Assembly: GCA_937902315.1 (NCBI GenBank)
Contig: CALGUG010000067.1
Location: 21,433 to 85,432 of the forward strand
DNA from: an uncultured Chloroflexales bacterium
GTDB lineage: Bacteria; Chloroflexota; Chloroflexia; Chloroflexales; Chloroflexaceae
Length of the DNA stretch: 64,000 nucleotides
Direction: 5' to 3'
Position numbers and translations under genes: made by a program. How positions within the stretch are numbered: the stretch's first letter is position 1; each line of letters begins with the position of its first letter. The notes beneath the pieces were generated by a model. It worked only from the letters and a program-made list of their open reading frames with translations, did no database searches and had not been told where the DNA came from. This document shows, one piece after another, positions 22,347-31,094 of this stretch.

Positions 22347-23519
22347 CTAACGATCCGAAGTTGGACGAGCTGCGACGAGATCTAAATAGAGTTGAGATGT
22401 ACGTTGTAGGGTTTGTTGCAAGGTGAAATGTGTAAGCAAGCGCGTACGTGCACCCCGACCCAAGGACTCGGCAAACGTCGGTTGTGCGAGCAGCTTAGCG
22501 GTCGCAGCCACAAGTGCCTCAACATCGTTCGGTGGTATCAAGAGGCCACTCTGACCTTGGATCAGCGCATCACGGTTACCAACAACGTCGGTGGCGATAA
22601 TAGGAAGTCCTAACGCCATCGCTTCAAGCAACGCAAACGAGAAACCTTCATATGCCGACGGTAGCCAGAAGATATCGGCCATCCCCAATAACTCACGGCC
22701 ATTATCTTGATGACCTAGAAAGCGACATCGATCAGCAATATCCAAACTGCGCGCAAGCACCTGCATTTGCTCAAGCAGCTCCCCACCACCTATCCACACA
22801 AAACTGGTTTGGGGATACTGCTTCGCTACTTGAGCCGCAGCTTGGATAAACATCACGGGATTTTTTTGGGCTGTTACACGGCCCAATGTCGCGATAACAC
22901 AGCTATCATTGCTAATCTGATAGTGTGTCCGTAATGCCTGTTTGGTTTGTGGGGTAGGTAGCGGCATAGGCTCAATGCCATTTTCGATCACAACGATCTT
23001 CGAGGCCGGCATAATCTTCCAACGAACCAACTGGTCACGTTCACTTGCAGATGTAGCAATGATGATATCGCACCATTGTGCGGCAAGGCGCTCAAGAAGA
23101 AGGTAGAAGTTACGCTTGACCACATTGCGCTGGCCTAAAAAATAGAGGCCATGTGGCATATGGATAATAGTAGGCACACCCGTACGGCGTGCTGCTAAGC
23201 GCCCTAGAAAACCAGCCTTTGAACTATGAGTATGAACTATATCAGGTTTAGATGAGCGTAATAAGCTCAGAAGCTGCTGTAGTGCCAAACAATCATACAG
23301 CGGATGCAGATCCCGACGAAGTGTTATTGGCCAAACTTTGTATCCCGCTTGTTGGATCCCAGCAACAAACCCATCTTCGCCGAAGCTTTGCTGACGACGT
23401 AACGGACATGCCACTTCGACATGGAACTGATTTGTATCCAAACCAGTCGTTAGCAAAGATACATACCGTCCCGTACCCGCAAGTATAGCTTCAACAATCT
23501 GCAATATTCGTAACGACAT
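22347..23519 (-). CDS. GT4-family glycosyltransferase
   Basis: A 390-residue GT-B enzyme. The N-terminal acceptor domain begins with LRILQIVEAILAGTGRYV and contains VHTHSSKAGFLGRLAA; the C-terminal donor domain has TLGRVTAQKNP and the E-x7-E motif in SAYEGFSFALLEAMALG. It adds a nucleotide-sugar-derived residue on the cytoplasmic side. First gene of the operon running left through the PHPT and GT-C genes. A probable extended -10 promoter lies at 23553-23561. Confidence 0.9.
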   Translation of the reverse strand: MSLRILQIVEAILAGTGRYVSLLTTGLDTNQFHVEVACPLRRQQSFGEDGFVAGIQQAGYKVWPITLRRDLHPLYDCLALQQLLSLLRSSKPDIVHTHSSKAGFLGRLAARRTGVPTIIHMPHGLYFLGQRNVVKRNFYLLLERLAAQWCDIIIATSASERDQLVRWKIMPASKIVVIENGIEPMPLPTPQTKQALRTHYQISNDSCVIATLGRVTAQKNPVMFIQAAAQVAKQYPQTSFVWIGGGELLEQMQVLARSLDIADRCRFLGHQDNGRELLGMADIFWLPSAYEGFSFALLEAMALGLPIIATDVVGNRDALIQGQSGLLIPPNDVEALVAATAKLLAQPTFAESLGRGARTRLLTHFTLQQTLQRTSQLYLDLVAARPTSDR

Positions 23520-23552
23520 AAGTTCTCTATTATGCTGCCGCTATGCGGGGCT

Positions 23553-23561
23553 ATTATAGCA
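23553..23561 (-). promoter_or_regulatory. Extended -10 promoter of the GT4/PHPT/GT-C operon
   Basis: TGCTATAAT on the minus strand is a perfect extended -10 element, about 34 bp from the GT4 start. A second TATAAT lies 11 bp further upstream. No good -35 was found, as is common for extended -10 promoters. Confidence 0.6.
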
Positions 23562-24056
23562 CGACTTGCGATTATACATTCCCTTATAGGAAACGCAGAC
23601 CAATATCGCTCATATTTCCTATTCTATTGCCCTATTCTCGTATAAGAATGTGGAGCTTCTTTGCTTAAATCGTAAAGCGTTTTACGAAGTTAAAGCCCGC
23701 TCAAGATCAGCAAGACACAACAATCTATCAGAGACCCTGATGCATCGTCTTCTAAAAAGAGCGGCTTGGCTCACACAAACTCGATAATTACTTCATACTA
23801 TTCATACACTATACCATGTTCACGGGTAAGAACATACTTTATTTAGAGCAGGCTTTCAGAGCGAAATGCAACAGTATTGTTGCGAAATCGAGATAAAATA
23901 CCCTTGACAGTGCAGCAGCCCGCCTGTTAGACTTCAATCGATTTAAACTTTATAATAGAATTCTCATTGTAAATAAAATAGAGTGCAGCGTCTCATACGG
24001 ACTCACATACGTAACCTTGCCACAACATTATCCTTGAAATAGTGCGGAGTCTCTTC
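23562..24056. other. Divergent intergenic region between the GT operon and the glycosidase gene
   Basis: AT-rich spacer of about 500 bp with no gene. It contains a small palindrome CGTAAAGCGTTTTACG around 23671 and a promoter candidate for the glycosidase: TTGACA (23904-23909), 18 bp, TAGACT (23928-23933), giving a leader of ~115 bp. Nothing else stands out. Confidence 0.5.
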
Positions 24057-25520
24057 ATGCGTTCTCGCCTTCGTCCTGTGTTCATAATATGCGTTCTGAT
24101 TTCGCTCGTACTACCCAGTACGTATTCGAGTTCGGCGCAAACTACACAAAAAACATATCAAGTCTTATTACCCAAAATAGTAACCCCTCCAACCCTTCAA
24201 CCATTTGGTTTTGATCTCCGTTGGTGGTACCTCAATGAAGAGTCTCTCAAACTCGCGAAAGATGCTTATCCCCGTTGGGTCCGCGCCGGCGACATCTCGT
24301 GGAACGATATAGAAAAACAACCCGGGAAATACGACTGGTCGCCGCTTGGCAGCCTTGAAATCTCGATAAAAACCCTGCGCGCCAACGGCATCGAGCCGGT
24401 TATCGTCGTGCACGGCACACCCAGCTGGGCGCGCTCGATCGCCAATCAGCCCTGCAGCCCTCCCAAAGCCGAACATATGGGAGCGATGCTAAACTTTTTT
24501 GAAAAGCTCGCCGCTCGCTACAAAGAGGGCGAACGCGCTGTCAACTATTGGGAAGTCTGGAACGAACCAGATGCCTTCGCCAATCATGTGCAACCCAACG
24601 AAGGCACAGGCTGCTGGGGAGATCTTAAAGGATACTATAACGGGGGATACGCCTACGGCGAGATGCTGACCCAAGCTACCAAGGCTTTTAAAAAGGGTAA
24701 TCCTGCTAGCAAAATCATCGGCGGCGCACTGATCTACGATCCCCAATCAAGCCACTCGCGCACCTTTCTAGAAGGCATGATCGAGAGCGGCGGAGTACAT
24801 GCGATCGACATCTTGAGCTTTCATGCCTACGGCGAATGGGGTGAAAAAGACTGGCTGATCGAGAAAACCCAACATATTCGGGGTCAATTGGCACGGGTAG
24901 GGCTACAAAACAAGCCCCTGATCGCGACCGAAGTTGGCGCAGCCTGCCCCTTCGGCAACGACGAAAGCTGCGACCCCGGCACGGCTGGTTCGGAATTTAT
25001 CACCAATCAGCAGGCCAACTATGCAGCCCGCATCTTCGCCGAAAGCATCGCTCTCAACCTGCATGGCGCCTTCTGGTACACCTTGGTAGAACAACCACCC
25101 GGCTTTGCTTATAGCAGCTTGGTAGACAAATACGATACCAAACTCAAGCCGCGTCCGGCCTACTATGCCTTCCGCAATTCGGCACGCCTCTTACAAAACG
25201 CGACCTATGTAGGTGGGCCGATAGATAAGATTGTCAATCAACCAGCCGACCGCGTTCGCGTCTTAGAGTTCAGCAAACCCGGAGCTAAGCTCTATGTCTT
25301 GTGGGTGCAAAAAACCGACTGCGACAACTGCGTAATCTACAATATCAAAGTGCCAGCGGGTGCCCAAGCGCGCTGTACCACCAACCTCGATGGGCGCAGG
25401 CTAGACGGCACCTATGGCGAGCCGTACTATTTCAACTGTTCCGACAGCAACAAAGATGGTGAGATCCCACGCGCAGTGGGCGAGCTTCCCCAATACATAG
25501 AAGTCGCGACCTCTCATTAA
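24057..25520 (+). CDS. Secreted GH39-like (clan GH-A) glycoside hydrolase
   Basis: A 487-residue protein (ATG at 24057 after GGAG; a GTG five codons upstream is less likely). A signal peptide (about 1-27, ending SSSAQ) is followed by a TIM-barrel with the acid/base motif WEVWNEPD (about residue 162) and the nucleophile region PLIATEVGAAC (about 290). Both are typical of clan GH-A, closest in feel to GH39-type xylosidases. The C-terminal ~120 residues are beta-rich with paired cysteines, likely a small beta domain. It should act outside the cell on plant, fungal or self glycans. It stands alone between two glycosyltransferase operons and has its own terminator. Confidence 0.8.
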   Translation: MRSRLRPVFIICVLISLVLPSTYSSSAQTTQKTYQVLLPKIVTPPTLQPFGFDLRWWYLNEESLKLAKDAYPRWVRAGDISWNDIEKQPGKYDWSPLGSLEISIKTLRANGIEPVIVVHGTPSWARSIANQPCSPPKAEHMGAMLNFFEKLAARYKEGERAVNYWEVWNEPDAFANHVQPNEGTGCWGDLKGYYNGGYAYGEMLTQATKAFKKGNPASKIIGGALIYDPQSSHSRTFLEGMIESGGVHAIDILSFHAYGEWGEKDWLIEKTQHIRGQLARVGLQNKPLIATEVGAACPFGNDESCDPGTAGSEFITNQQANYAARIFAESIALNLHGAFWYTLVEQPPGFAYSSLVDKYDTKLKPRPAYYAFRNSARLLQNATYVGGPIDKIVNQPADRVRVLEFSKPGAKLYVLWVQKTDCDNCVIYNIKVPAGAQARCTTNLDGRRLDGTYGEPYYFNCSDSNKDGEIPRAVGELPQYIEVATSH

Positions 25521-25535
25521 ACATCCAAGCTAATA

Positions 25536-25574
25536 AGGAGAAGCGATTCAGGCCCAATCTGAATCGCTTCTCCT
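25536..25574 (+). terminator. Intrinsic terminator of the glycosidase gene
   Basis: A 16-bp perfect stem, AGGAGAAGCGATTCAG (25536-25551) with its complement (25559-25574), seven-base loop, followed by GTTTT. It lies 16 bp after the stop codon. Confidence 0.9.
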
Positions 25575-25659
25575 GTTTTCTACTTCAGTCTGGCATCCAA
25601 GCCATATTCACCTATATACAAAGGGCCACCCGCCCAAAGATCGCGCTGCACAAGCATAG

Positions 25660-25870
25660 GCGGAGAGGTCCTCGCCCTCAAAAAGGTCCCTTTCGCGTCC
25701 GCCTACGGCTACAAAATCGGCCGTCCATCCATACAAGCCGTCGAGCGCTGCGCTGTCTTCGCTGCTTTCGCTGCTTTCACTGCAACCTGCCGGGTGCTTG
25801 CACCCAGCAGGTTTGCACGCTGCGTTTCACTGACCAACGCCGTCAAAAACCTTCTCGCTGCGAAGCTGCG
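25660..25870 (+). repeat. Interspersed repeat with CGCGTCCGCCTACGGCTA core plus hairpin
   Basis: The core at 25694-25711 is shared with the repeats at 26155, 30662, 35754, 39779, 41256, 57479 and 57681. The block also holds a near-perfect hairpin (25784-25797 with 25800-25813, one mismatch) and short TCGCTGCTT repeats. Non-coding; it leads directly into a MITE copy. Confidence 0.6.
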
Positions 25871-25879
25871 GGAAGGTTA

Positions 25880-26044
25880 TACCAAATCCGGTTGATTAGG
25901 TTCTCTTTGGCCTTCGGCAGAGCGGAACGTGTCTCTTTTTGTTGTGTGAGATTTCGCACGGCAGCGCGAAATCTCACACAAGCCTTTTCCCGGCTTTTCG
26001 TTTTTCTGAGCGAAGAGCATGCACGTCTTTAAACGGATTTGGTA
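25880..26044. mobile_element. MITE-like element, copy A
   Basis: 165 bp bounded by TACCAAATCCG and CGGATTTGGTA. The trinucleotide TTA flanks it on both sides, consistent with a TNA target duplication. Inside is a perfect 16-bp inverted repeat (25942-25957/25966-25981, TTGTGTGAGATTTCGC) and the conserved GGCAGAGCGGAAC. No coding capacity, so mobilisation would need a transposase in trans. Confidence 0.75.
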
Positions 26045-26089
26045 TTAGTACTAAGGATGCCAGTCGGGAATAGCGCGAATGAGCGGGTG

Positions 26090-26210
26090 CGCATACGCCC
26101 TTCTCCCGCAATGCGGGAGAAGGGTCGGGGATGAGGGCAGGCTAGCCCATCTGATAGCCGGAGGCGGACGCGGTCAGGACCGAATGGATGCTAAGAGACT
26201 CGCCGCCAAA
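26090..26210 (-). repeat. REP-like hairpin plus interspersed core repeat
   Basis: CCCTTCTCCCGCA...GGGAGAAGGG (26098-26124) is a perfect hairpin followed by TCGGGGATGAGGGC, then by the inverted core repeat at 26155-26172. The same composite occurs at 30600-30725. Non-coding, downstream of the GT2 gene at 26260. Confidence 0.7.
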
Positions 26211-26259
26211 GCGTGAATATGCAATGTATACTCACAAGGCTGCTAACAAAGAGGAAGAT

Positions 26260-27174
26260 CTATTGCGAGCGGCTTAAGCCAGCCAGTCGCGCGACCTGGC
26301 GCGCATACTGCTTATATTCGGGGCGGATTCGGGTGAACAACGGTTTGAGCAGTGTTTTAGGCAGCTCGTGCGGAGCGTGTTGAGCGACTAAGAGTGCATA
26401 GTGCAGAAACGAGCTCCACCAGAGCAAGCCTTGAAACGAGCCGTTAGCCGCCCGTCTGCGCACTGCCTCGGCCCACGGCAAAAAGGCCTTTGGGTAGAGC
26501 GAAGGATGTTCAGAGACATACTGGGCGCGTACCAGCAGATCGTTCAATTGGGCTTTGCTGAGGCGGCCCGTATTGCTGACGCGATAGCGGCTCAGTACCT
26601 CGGGCACCAACTGGCCACGCCAGCCATAATCGACCAAACGCAGCCAAAAATCCCAATCTTCATAGGTGACAAAACTGCGGTCTTGCGAAAAACCCTTGAC
26701 CTGCTGCCAAGCCAAGCGCCGAAAGAGCGTCGTCACCACCATGCGGCAGTCATAGATCAAGCGCTCAGGAGTAGGGTCGCCTCCTGACCAGGTACCCTCT
26801 TCGAGGCCACAAAAACGCACATTGGTGGTAACAAAACCGATCTCGGGCCGTTGATCGAGCACGGCGGCGGTGCGCTCCAAAAAGAGCGGCTCTAGCATAT
26901 CGTCGGCATCGAGCGTTAAAATATACTCAGCCTGAGTGGCGGCGATGCCTGCATTGCGTGCGGCGCCCACCCCCATATTCGGCTGTTCGATCAAGCGAAT
27001 CGCACGCTCGGGCCAACGGGCGATCAAGGCGCGTGCGACCGCGCTCGTATCATCGCTGCTTCCATCGTTGACGATCAGTGCTTCCCAATCGTCGCGGGTT
27101 TGAGCCACCACACTCTCGAGCGCTTCTGGAAGGTAACGGGCTTGGTTGTAACAAGGAATAATAACAGCAATCAT
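26260..27174 (-). CDS. GT2-family glycosyltransferase
   Basis: A 304-residue GT-A enzyme: AVIIPCYNQARYLPEALES at the start, VNDGSSDDTS (about 37-46), the metal-binding DxD as LDADD (about 93-97), then GVGAARNAG-type and EDWDFWLRL motifs. It adds a sugar from an NDP donor in the cytoplasm. It overlaps the 756-residue glycosyltransferase upstream by four bases. Last gene of a three-gene operon. Confidence 0.92.
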   Translation of the reverse strand: MIAVIIPCYNQARYLPEALESVVAQTRDDWEALIVNDGSSDDTSAVARALIARWPERAIRLIEQPNMGVGAARNAGIAATQAEYILTLDADDMLEPLFLERTAAVLDQRPEIGFVTTNVRFCGLEEGTWSGGDPTPERLIYDCRMVVTTLFRRLAWQQVKGFSQDRSFVTYEDWDFWLRLVDYGWRGQLVPEVLSRYRVSNTGRLSKAQLNDLLVRAQYVSEHPSLYPKAFLPWAEAVRRRAANGSFQGLLWWSSFLHYALLVAQHAPHELPKTLLKPLFTRIRPEYKQYARQVARLAGLSRSQ

Positions 27175-29441
27175 CGCTTTATCACACGGCGCAGAGCTTG
27201 CATCACTTCACGGCGAAGCATATAGATGCCGCGATCTAGTTGATCTTGGCCGCGCCGTAGCAACGAAAGAGACCTGCTCAGAGAATGCCAAAGAGCTGTT
27301 TTGCGCAAGCGCAATAACAGACGAACCGGAGCCATTCCGCGCAAACGAGTCTCTAGCTGGTAGTGTTCGCTCACCAAACTAAGCGAAGCGTAGCCAACCG
27401 CTGGACTGACGGGCGGGCGCGCGGGCCGCTGGTGGGCTAGCTCAAACAAACTACTTATACGCTCGATCATGCCAGCCGTGCTAAAGTGGGTTTCACAACG
27501 CAAGCGGCCCGCGCGCCCCATCGCCTGACGAAGCTGAGGATCATCGATCAAGCGCATCAAGCCAGCGCGATACTCTTGACGCTCGTTTGGCCCAGGCACC
27601 ACCAAGATCCCACACTCAGGGGTGACTAACTCGGCCTGGCCGCCCACATCGGCAGCGATCGGCACGAGGCCCATCGCCAAGGCTTCATACAGCACCAAGG
27701 CAACACCCTCTTGCGAGGAAGGCAAAAGCAGACAATCGCTGGCGGCCATCAACTCGTGCACGCGCTGGTGCGAAACAGCACCTAACAAACGCACGCGCTC
27801 TTCTAAGCCGTAGCGCTTGATCAAGCCTGCTAGGGTGGATCGATATGGGCCATCACCCGCGATCAAGCCCACAAACATTCGACCACTGGCATAGAGTTCA
27901 TGCAGCAAGTCGAGCACAAGCTCAGGCCGCTTCTCGGGCGCGAGCCGACCCACAAACAGAATTATCGGTGTTGTTTGGTCAATGCCCAACTCACTTCGCA
28001 CAGCGGCCCGCAGTTCGTCATCGGGCCGCCAAGCAGCGGTATCGGTGCCGATATAGGCAACCTCGATCCGATCAGGCTCCGCGCCACGCTCGAGCATCCA
28101 GTTACGCACATAGTGCGAACTGGTGATATGCAGATCGAAGAGCCCATCGTTGTCGATGGCCGCACGCGGATAGCCCCCCGCTCGCCATGGGCCATCTTCC
28201 ATATGCAGATAGTCGATGAAGCGCACTTGCGGGGCGCGCGACCGCAAATAGGGCAGCAGTTGATAGGCCAGCAGGCTATTGCTGATCAAAACGGTTTCGA
28301 TCTGGCGCGACTCGATCAAATAGTGCAGAAAACGACCGTAGTTGGCGGGCGTAAGGAAGGCTGCAAGGTTAAAGACATCTTCGCTGAGGGCTTGTAGTTC
28401 GCCCATCCACGTGTGTTCAACATCGCGCAACAAGCAAACCGTCACACGATCGCCGCGCGCTTGCAGACCCGCAATTAGGTCAAGCGCAAAGCGATCGGCC
28501 CCGCCAACCGTGATCCACGGCAACAACACCATAATCCGACGTTGGCCCTCTAGGCTGCGCAAGCGGTTTGCAAAGGGCAATTCGCTCGGCACAACGCTGT
28601 AGGTGTCGAGCAGGCCAGAGGCCTCGGCTCGCGGGCGCGGCACGCCGTCGCGAAACAGGTGCGGGTAACGCTGTTTGAGTTCGCGTCGCAGTTGGCGTTC
28701 GGCTTGGGGGCCTTGATTAAAATCCCAGCGGTAGGAGGTATATTCAGAAGCTGCTTTACGCCGCGACCAGATCAAGTATTCGTGGATATCGTGGCCCCAA
28801 TAGCCATTGGCTGCCGCCCGCATCCAGAATTCAAAGTCTTCAAGGCCGGTGCGGCGCGCCTCGTCGAAGCCGCCGAGTGCATCGAAAACAGTGCGCCGGA
28901 TCATCGACTGCGTGCAGGCCATGTTCTCGTAGGGGAAGGCGTAACGGGTATCGAAGCCGCGCGGCCAGCGAATATTGACCGCACCGAAGACCGTCGTCCA
29001 TGTGCTGGCAAAGGCGCTCTCAGGGTGAGCATGGAGCGTCCAAGCCAGCTTCTCAAGGCAGGTCGGTCCGATTAGATCGTCGCTGTCGAGCAAGAAGAGT
29101 AGGGGAGCACGGCTTTGGGCAACCCCTAGATTACGAGCTGCTGAAGGACCACGGTTGGGGCTATCGATCACCCGGATTCGCTGGTCGGCGTTGCGCAATG
29201 CCAACAGGGTCTGCAAGGCCTTAGGGTCGCTCGATCCATCGTTAACGATGATCCATTCCCACTGTTGCAAAGACTGGCGCAAAACAGCGGTCACGGTCTC
29301 GAAGAAGAGCGGCCCTGTATTGTAATACGCAGTGATGATGCTTACTGCTGGAGGCGCATTCGGCTCAGCGGGCCGATAGCCAAAAGCAGGCGCAGGATAG
29401 GGCGATGGAACAGGCTCGAGCTGCTTTTGATCTAGCTCCAT
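27171..29441 (-). CDS. Two-domain glycosyltransferase, GT2 fused to GT4
   Basis: A 756-residue protein with two complete catalytic modules. The N-terminal GT2 (residues ~33-270) has VSIITAYYNTG, VNDGSSDPKAL and the metal site LDSDD. The C-terminal GT4 (about 300-690) starts RRIMVLLPWITVGGADRF and has LFVGRLAPEKRPE and SSQEGVALVLYEALAMG. Two transferases in one chain suggest consecutive additions of two sugars to the same acceptor. The last ~60 residues are basic and may tether it to the membrane. Overlaps the upstream DPM1-like gene by 10 bp and the downstream GT2 by 4 bp. Confidence 0.92.
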   Translation of the reverse strand: MELDQKQLEPVPSPYPAPAFGYRPAEPNAPPAVSIITAYYNTGPLFFETVTAVLRQSLQQWEWIIVNDGSSDPKALQTLLALRNADQRIRVIDSPNRGPSAARNLGVAQSRAPLLFLLDSDDLIGPTCLEKLAWTLHAHPESAFASTWTTVFGAVNIRWPRGFDTRYAFPYENMACTQSMIRRTVFDALGGFDEARRTGLEDFEFWMRAAANGYWGHDIHEYLIWSRRKAASEYTSYRWDFNQGPQAERQLRRELKQRYPHLFRDGVPRPRAEASGLLDTYSVVPSELPFANRLRSLEGQRRIMVLLPWITVGGADRFALDLIAGLQARGDRVTVCLLRDVEHTWMGELQALSEDVFNLAAFLTPANYGRFLHYLIESRQIETVLISNSLLAYQLLPYLRSRAPQVRFIDYLHMEDGPWRAGGYPRAAIDNDGLFDLHITSSHYVRNWMLERGAEPDRIEVAYIGTDTAAWRPDDELRAAVRSELGIDQTTPIILFVGRLAPEKRPELVLDLLHELYASGRMFVGLIAGDGPYRSTLAGLIKRYGLEERVRLLGAVSHQRVHELMAASDCLLLPSSQEGVALVLYEALAMGLVPIAADVGGQAELVTPECGILVVPGPNERQEYRAGLMRLIDDPQLRQAMGRAGRLRCETHFSTAGMIERISSLFELAHQRPARPPVSPAVGYASLSLVSEHYQLETRLRGMAPVRLLLRLRKTALWHSLSRSLSLLRRGQDQLDRGIYMLRREVMQALRRVIKR

Positions 29442-30118
29442 AGCCGATATTTAAGCAGAGCAAGGATCGCATAGAAGCCTTGGCTTGGCTTCATCTTCTT
29501 GCCTTCAGCGTAGGTGCGGCCCAAGTAGCTAACCGGAACCTCAAGAATGCGGTGTCCTTTGCGTAACACTTTGGCGGTGATCTCTGGCTCTAGGCGGAAG
29601 TCGTTACTCTCGAGGTTGAGGCTACGCATAATATCGGTACGCATAACCTTGTAACAGGTCTCCATATCGCTGATCCAACAGTTATACAAAAAGTTGGTCA
29701 GGAAAGTGAGGCCTTTGTTGCCGATCGCGTTCCAAAAATACATACCAGTGTGGCGACCCATAAAACGGCTGCCATAAACCACATCGATTCGACCATCGAC
29801 TATCGGCTTGACCAAGGCGTAATAGTCTTGAGGATCGTACTCCAAATCGGCATCTTGGATAATAACGATCTCGCCGCGCGCATGGGTCAAACCGCTTCGT
29901 ACAGCCGCACCTTTACCACGATTCCGAGGGTGGCGCACAACCCGAAAGGTTTCGGGGCGCTGCTCCGCATATTCCTGCAAAATAGAAAAGGTTTCATCAG
30001 AAGAATTATCGTCAACAGCGATAATCTCTTTTTCAATATCTACTGCGTCGATCTGCGCAATGATCTCACGCAAGGTAGCGGCTTCGTTGTAACAAGGCAT
30101 AATGACTGAAAGCAGCAT
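29432..30118 (-). CDS. GT2 polyprenyl-phosphate sugar transferase (DPM1-like)
   Basis: A 228-residue GT-A enzyme with SVIMPCYNEAATLREI, VDDNSSDET, IIQDADLEYDP (metal-binding DAD) and VVYGSRF, the pattern of the dolichol-phosphate mannosyltransferase-like branch. It has no C-terminal membrane spans. Such enzymes make polyprenyl-phosphate sugars, the donors used by GT-C enzymes, of which several are encoded here. First gene of its operon. Confidence 0.88.
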   Translation of the reverse strand: MLLSVIMPCYNEAATLREIIAQIDAVDIEKEIIAVDDNSSDETFSILQEYAEQRPETFRVVRHPRNRGKGAAVRSGLTHARGEIVIIQDADLEYDPQDYYALVKPIVDGRIDVVYGSRFMGRHTGMYFWNAIGNKGLTFLTNFLYNCWISDMETCYKVMRTDIMRSLNLESNDFRLEPEITAKVLRKGHRILEVPVSYLGRTYAEGKKMKPSQGFYAILALLKYRLWS

Positions 30119-30193
30119 AACCTTCCATACTCTCTGTTATTCAACCATCGGTGACAATAAGCAGCGCCCTAAACCGCGTAGCAATGCCCTTTG

Positions 30194-30222
30194 GTTCACT
30201 TTAGCGAACCTTATTATACCAT
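30194..30222 (-). promoter_or_regulatory. Extended -10 promoter and imperfect palindrome before the DPM1-like operon
   Basis: TGGTATAAT (30214-30222, minus strand) is an extended -10 box about 96 bp before the start codon. Just downstream lies an 18-bp imperfect palindrome, GGTTC..GAACC (30194-30211), placed where a repressor could bind. Confidence 0.5.
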
Positions 30223-30407
30223 AGGCTTAGGCAGCACAATCGCCTGAGCCCGAAACACAAATTTTACACAATTTTCAAGCCTCGCTTAAGGGGTGCCAAG
30301 AGAAGATTTGGAAGCTGTTCGATCCTTCAAGCAAGCCACACTGCTTCTAGAAGATAGTTAGGCCACCGTCTCAGATTGCCCGTATCATAACAAATGCGAT
30401 TATGTTA

Positions 30408-30519
30408 TACCAAATCCGGTTGATTACGTTCTATTTGGCCTTCGACAGAGTGGAACTTAACCATTTGTGTTATGAGACATTTTTGCGTTACAAGAGCGCA
30501 AGTCTGTAAACGGATTTAT
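30408..30519. mobile_element. MITE-like element, degraded copy D
   Basis: About 112 bp beginning TACCAAATCCGG and ending CGGATTTATG, so the right terminal repeat is damaged and the internal hairpin is largely lost. A further fragment (TTTGGCCTTTGGCAGAG) follows at about 30530. Confidence 0.6.
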
Positions 30520-30599
30520 GATTATTTCTTTTGGCCTTTGGCAGAGTGAAACTTGGGTATGTTTTCGGGTGTCGGAAGGCGCTTTGGGACTAGTACGCG

Positions 30600-30725
30600 C
30601 CTGCACCCTTCTCCCGCAATGCGGGAGAAGGGCCGGGGAGGAGGGCCGCTAGCCTATCTGATAGCCGTAGGCGGACGCGCCAAGAGCCGAATGGGAGGGA
30701 GAGATCTCGCCGCCAAAAGACAGAC
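30600..30725 (-). repeat. REP-like hairpin plus interspersed core repeat, second composite
   Basis: The perfect hairpin 30606-30632 has the same sequence as that at 26098, and is followed by the core TAGCCGTAGGCGGACGCG at 30662-30679 and CGAATGGGAGG. Same order and orientation as the composite at 26090, so the pair was copied as a unit. Confidence 0.7.
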
Positions 30726-30807
30726 GGTATCGGGCGGATGCGCTAGCAGGGGGAGTGACGGGGTTCGATTAGACGTATTTTTAACCAGAAACATATTTTA
30801 TTTTTTA

Positions 30808-30836
30808 TTGACAATAATATACAAACCCCGTATTAT
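30808..30836 (+). promoter_or_regulatory. Promoter of the ABC sugar-uptake operon
   Basis: TTGACA (30808-30813), exactly 17 bp, TATTAT (30831-30836). This predicts a leader of about 250 nt before the substrate-binding protein gene. No clear LacI-type operator was recognised in the leader. Confidence 0.7.
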
Positions 30837-31094
30837 CGGTTTTACATCCATATCTTTATCCATAAATTTGTGCTTGTTACTTCTCTCGGCAGCGCGTGAC
30901 CTTTATCTAGAGTTGGGAGCTGTGGGTTAGGCCACATCTATAAAACTCTCCATGCGCTGACCGTTGATCGCTCATATCGACTCGTAGACAGAAAGGAGCA
31001 GATCAGAACCACTTCTCGGACACATGTACGTAGGATATCGGTTACGGACATTCAACGATGAATTCTTGACCGTAAACACTAAGGAGCTTTTGCA

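Noticed and set aside
25660..26210. Possible CRISPR or integron array
   Set aside because: Repeats are of different families with irregular spacing and no cas or integrase genes nearby.
30553..30930. Rightward 125-codon open frame
   Set aside because: Runs through the REP-like hairpin, the core repeat and the promoter of the sugar-uptake operon; not a plausible protein.
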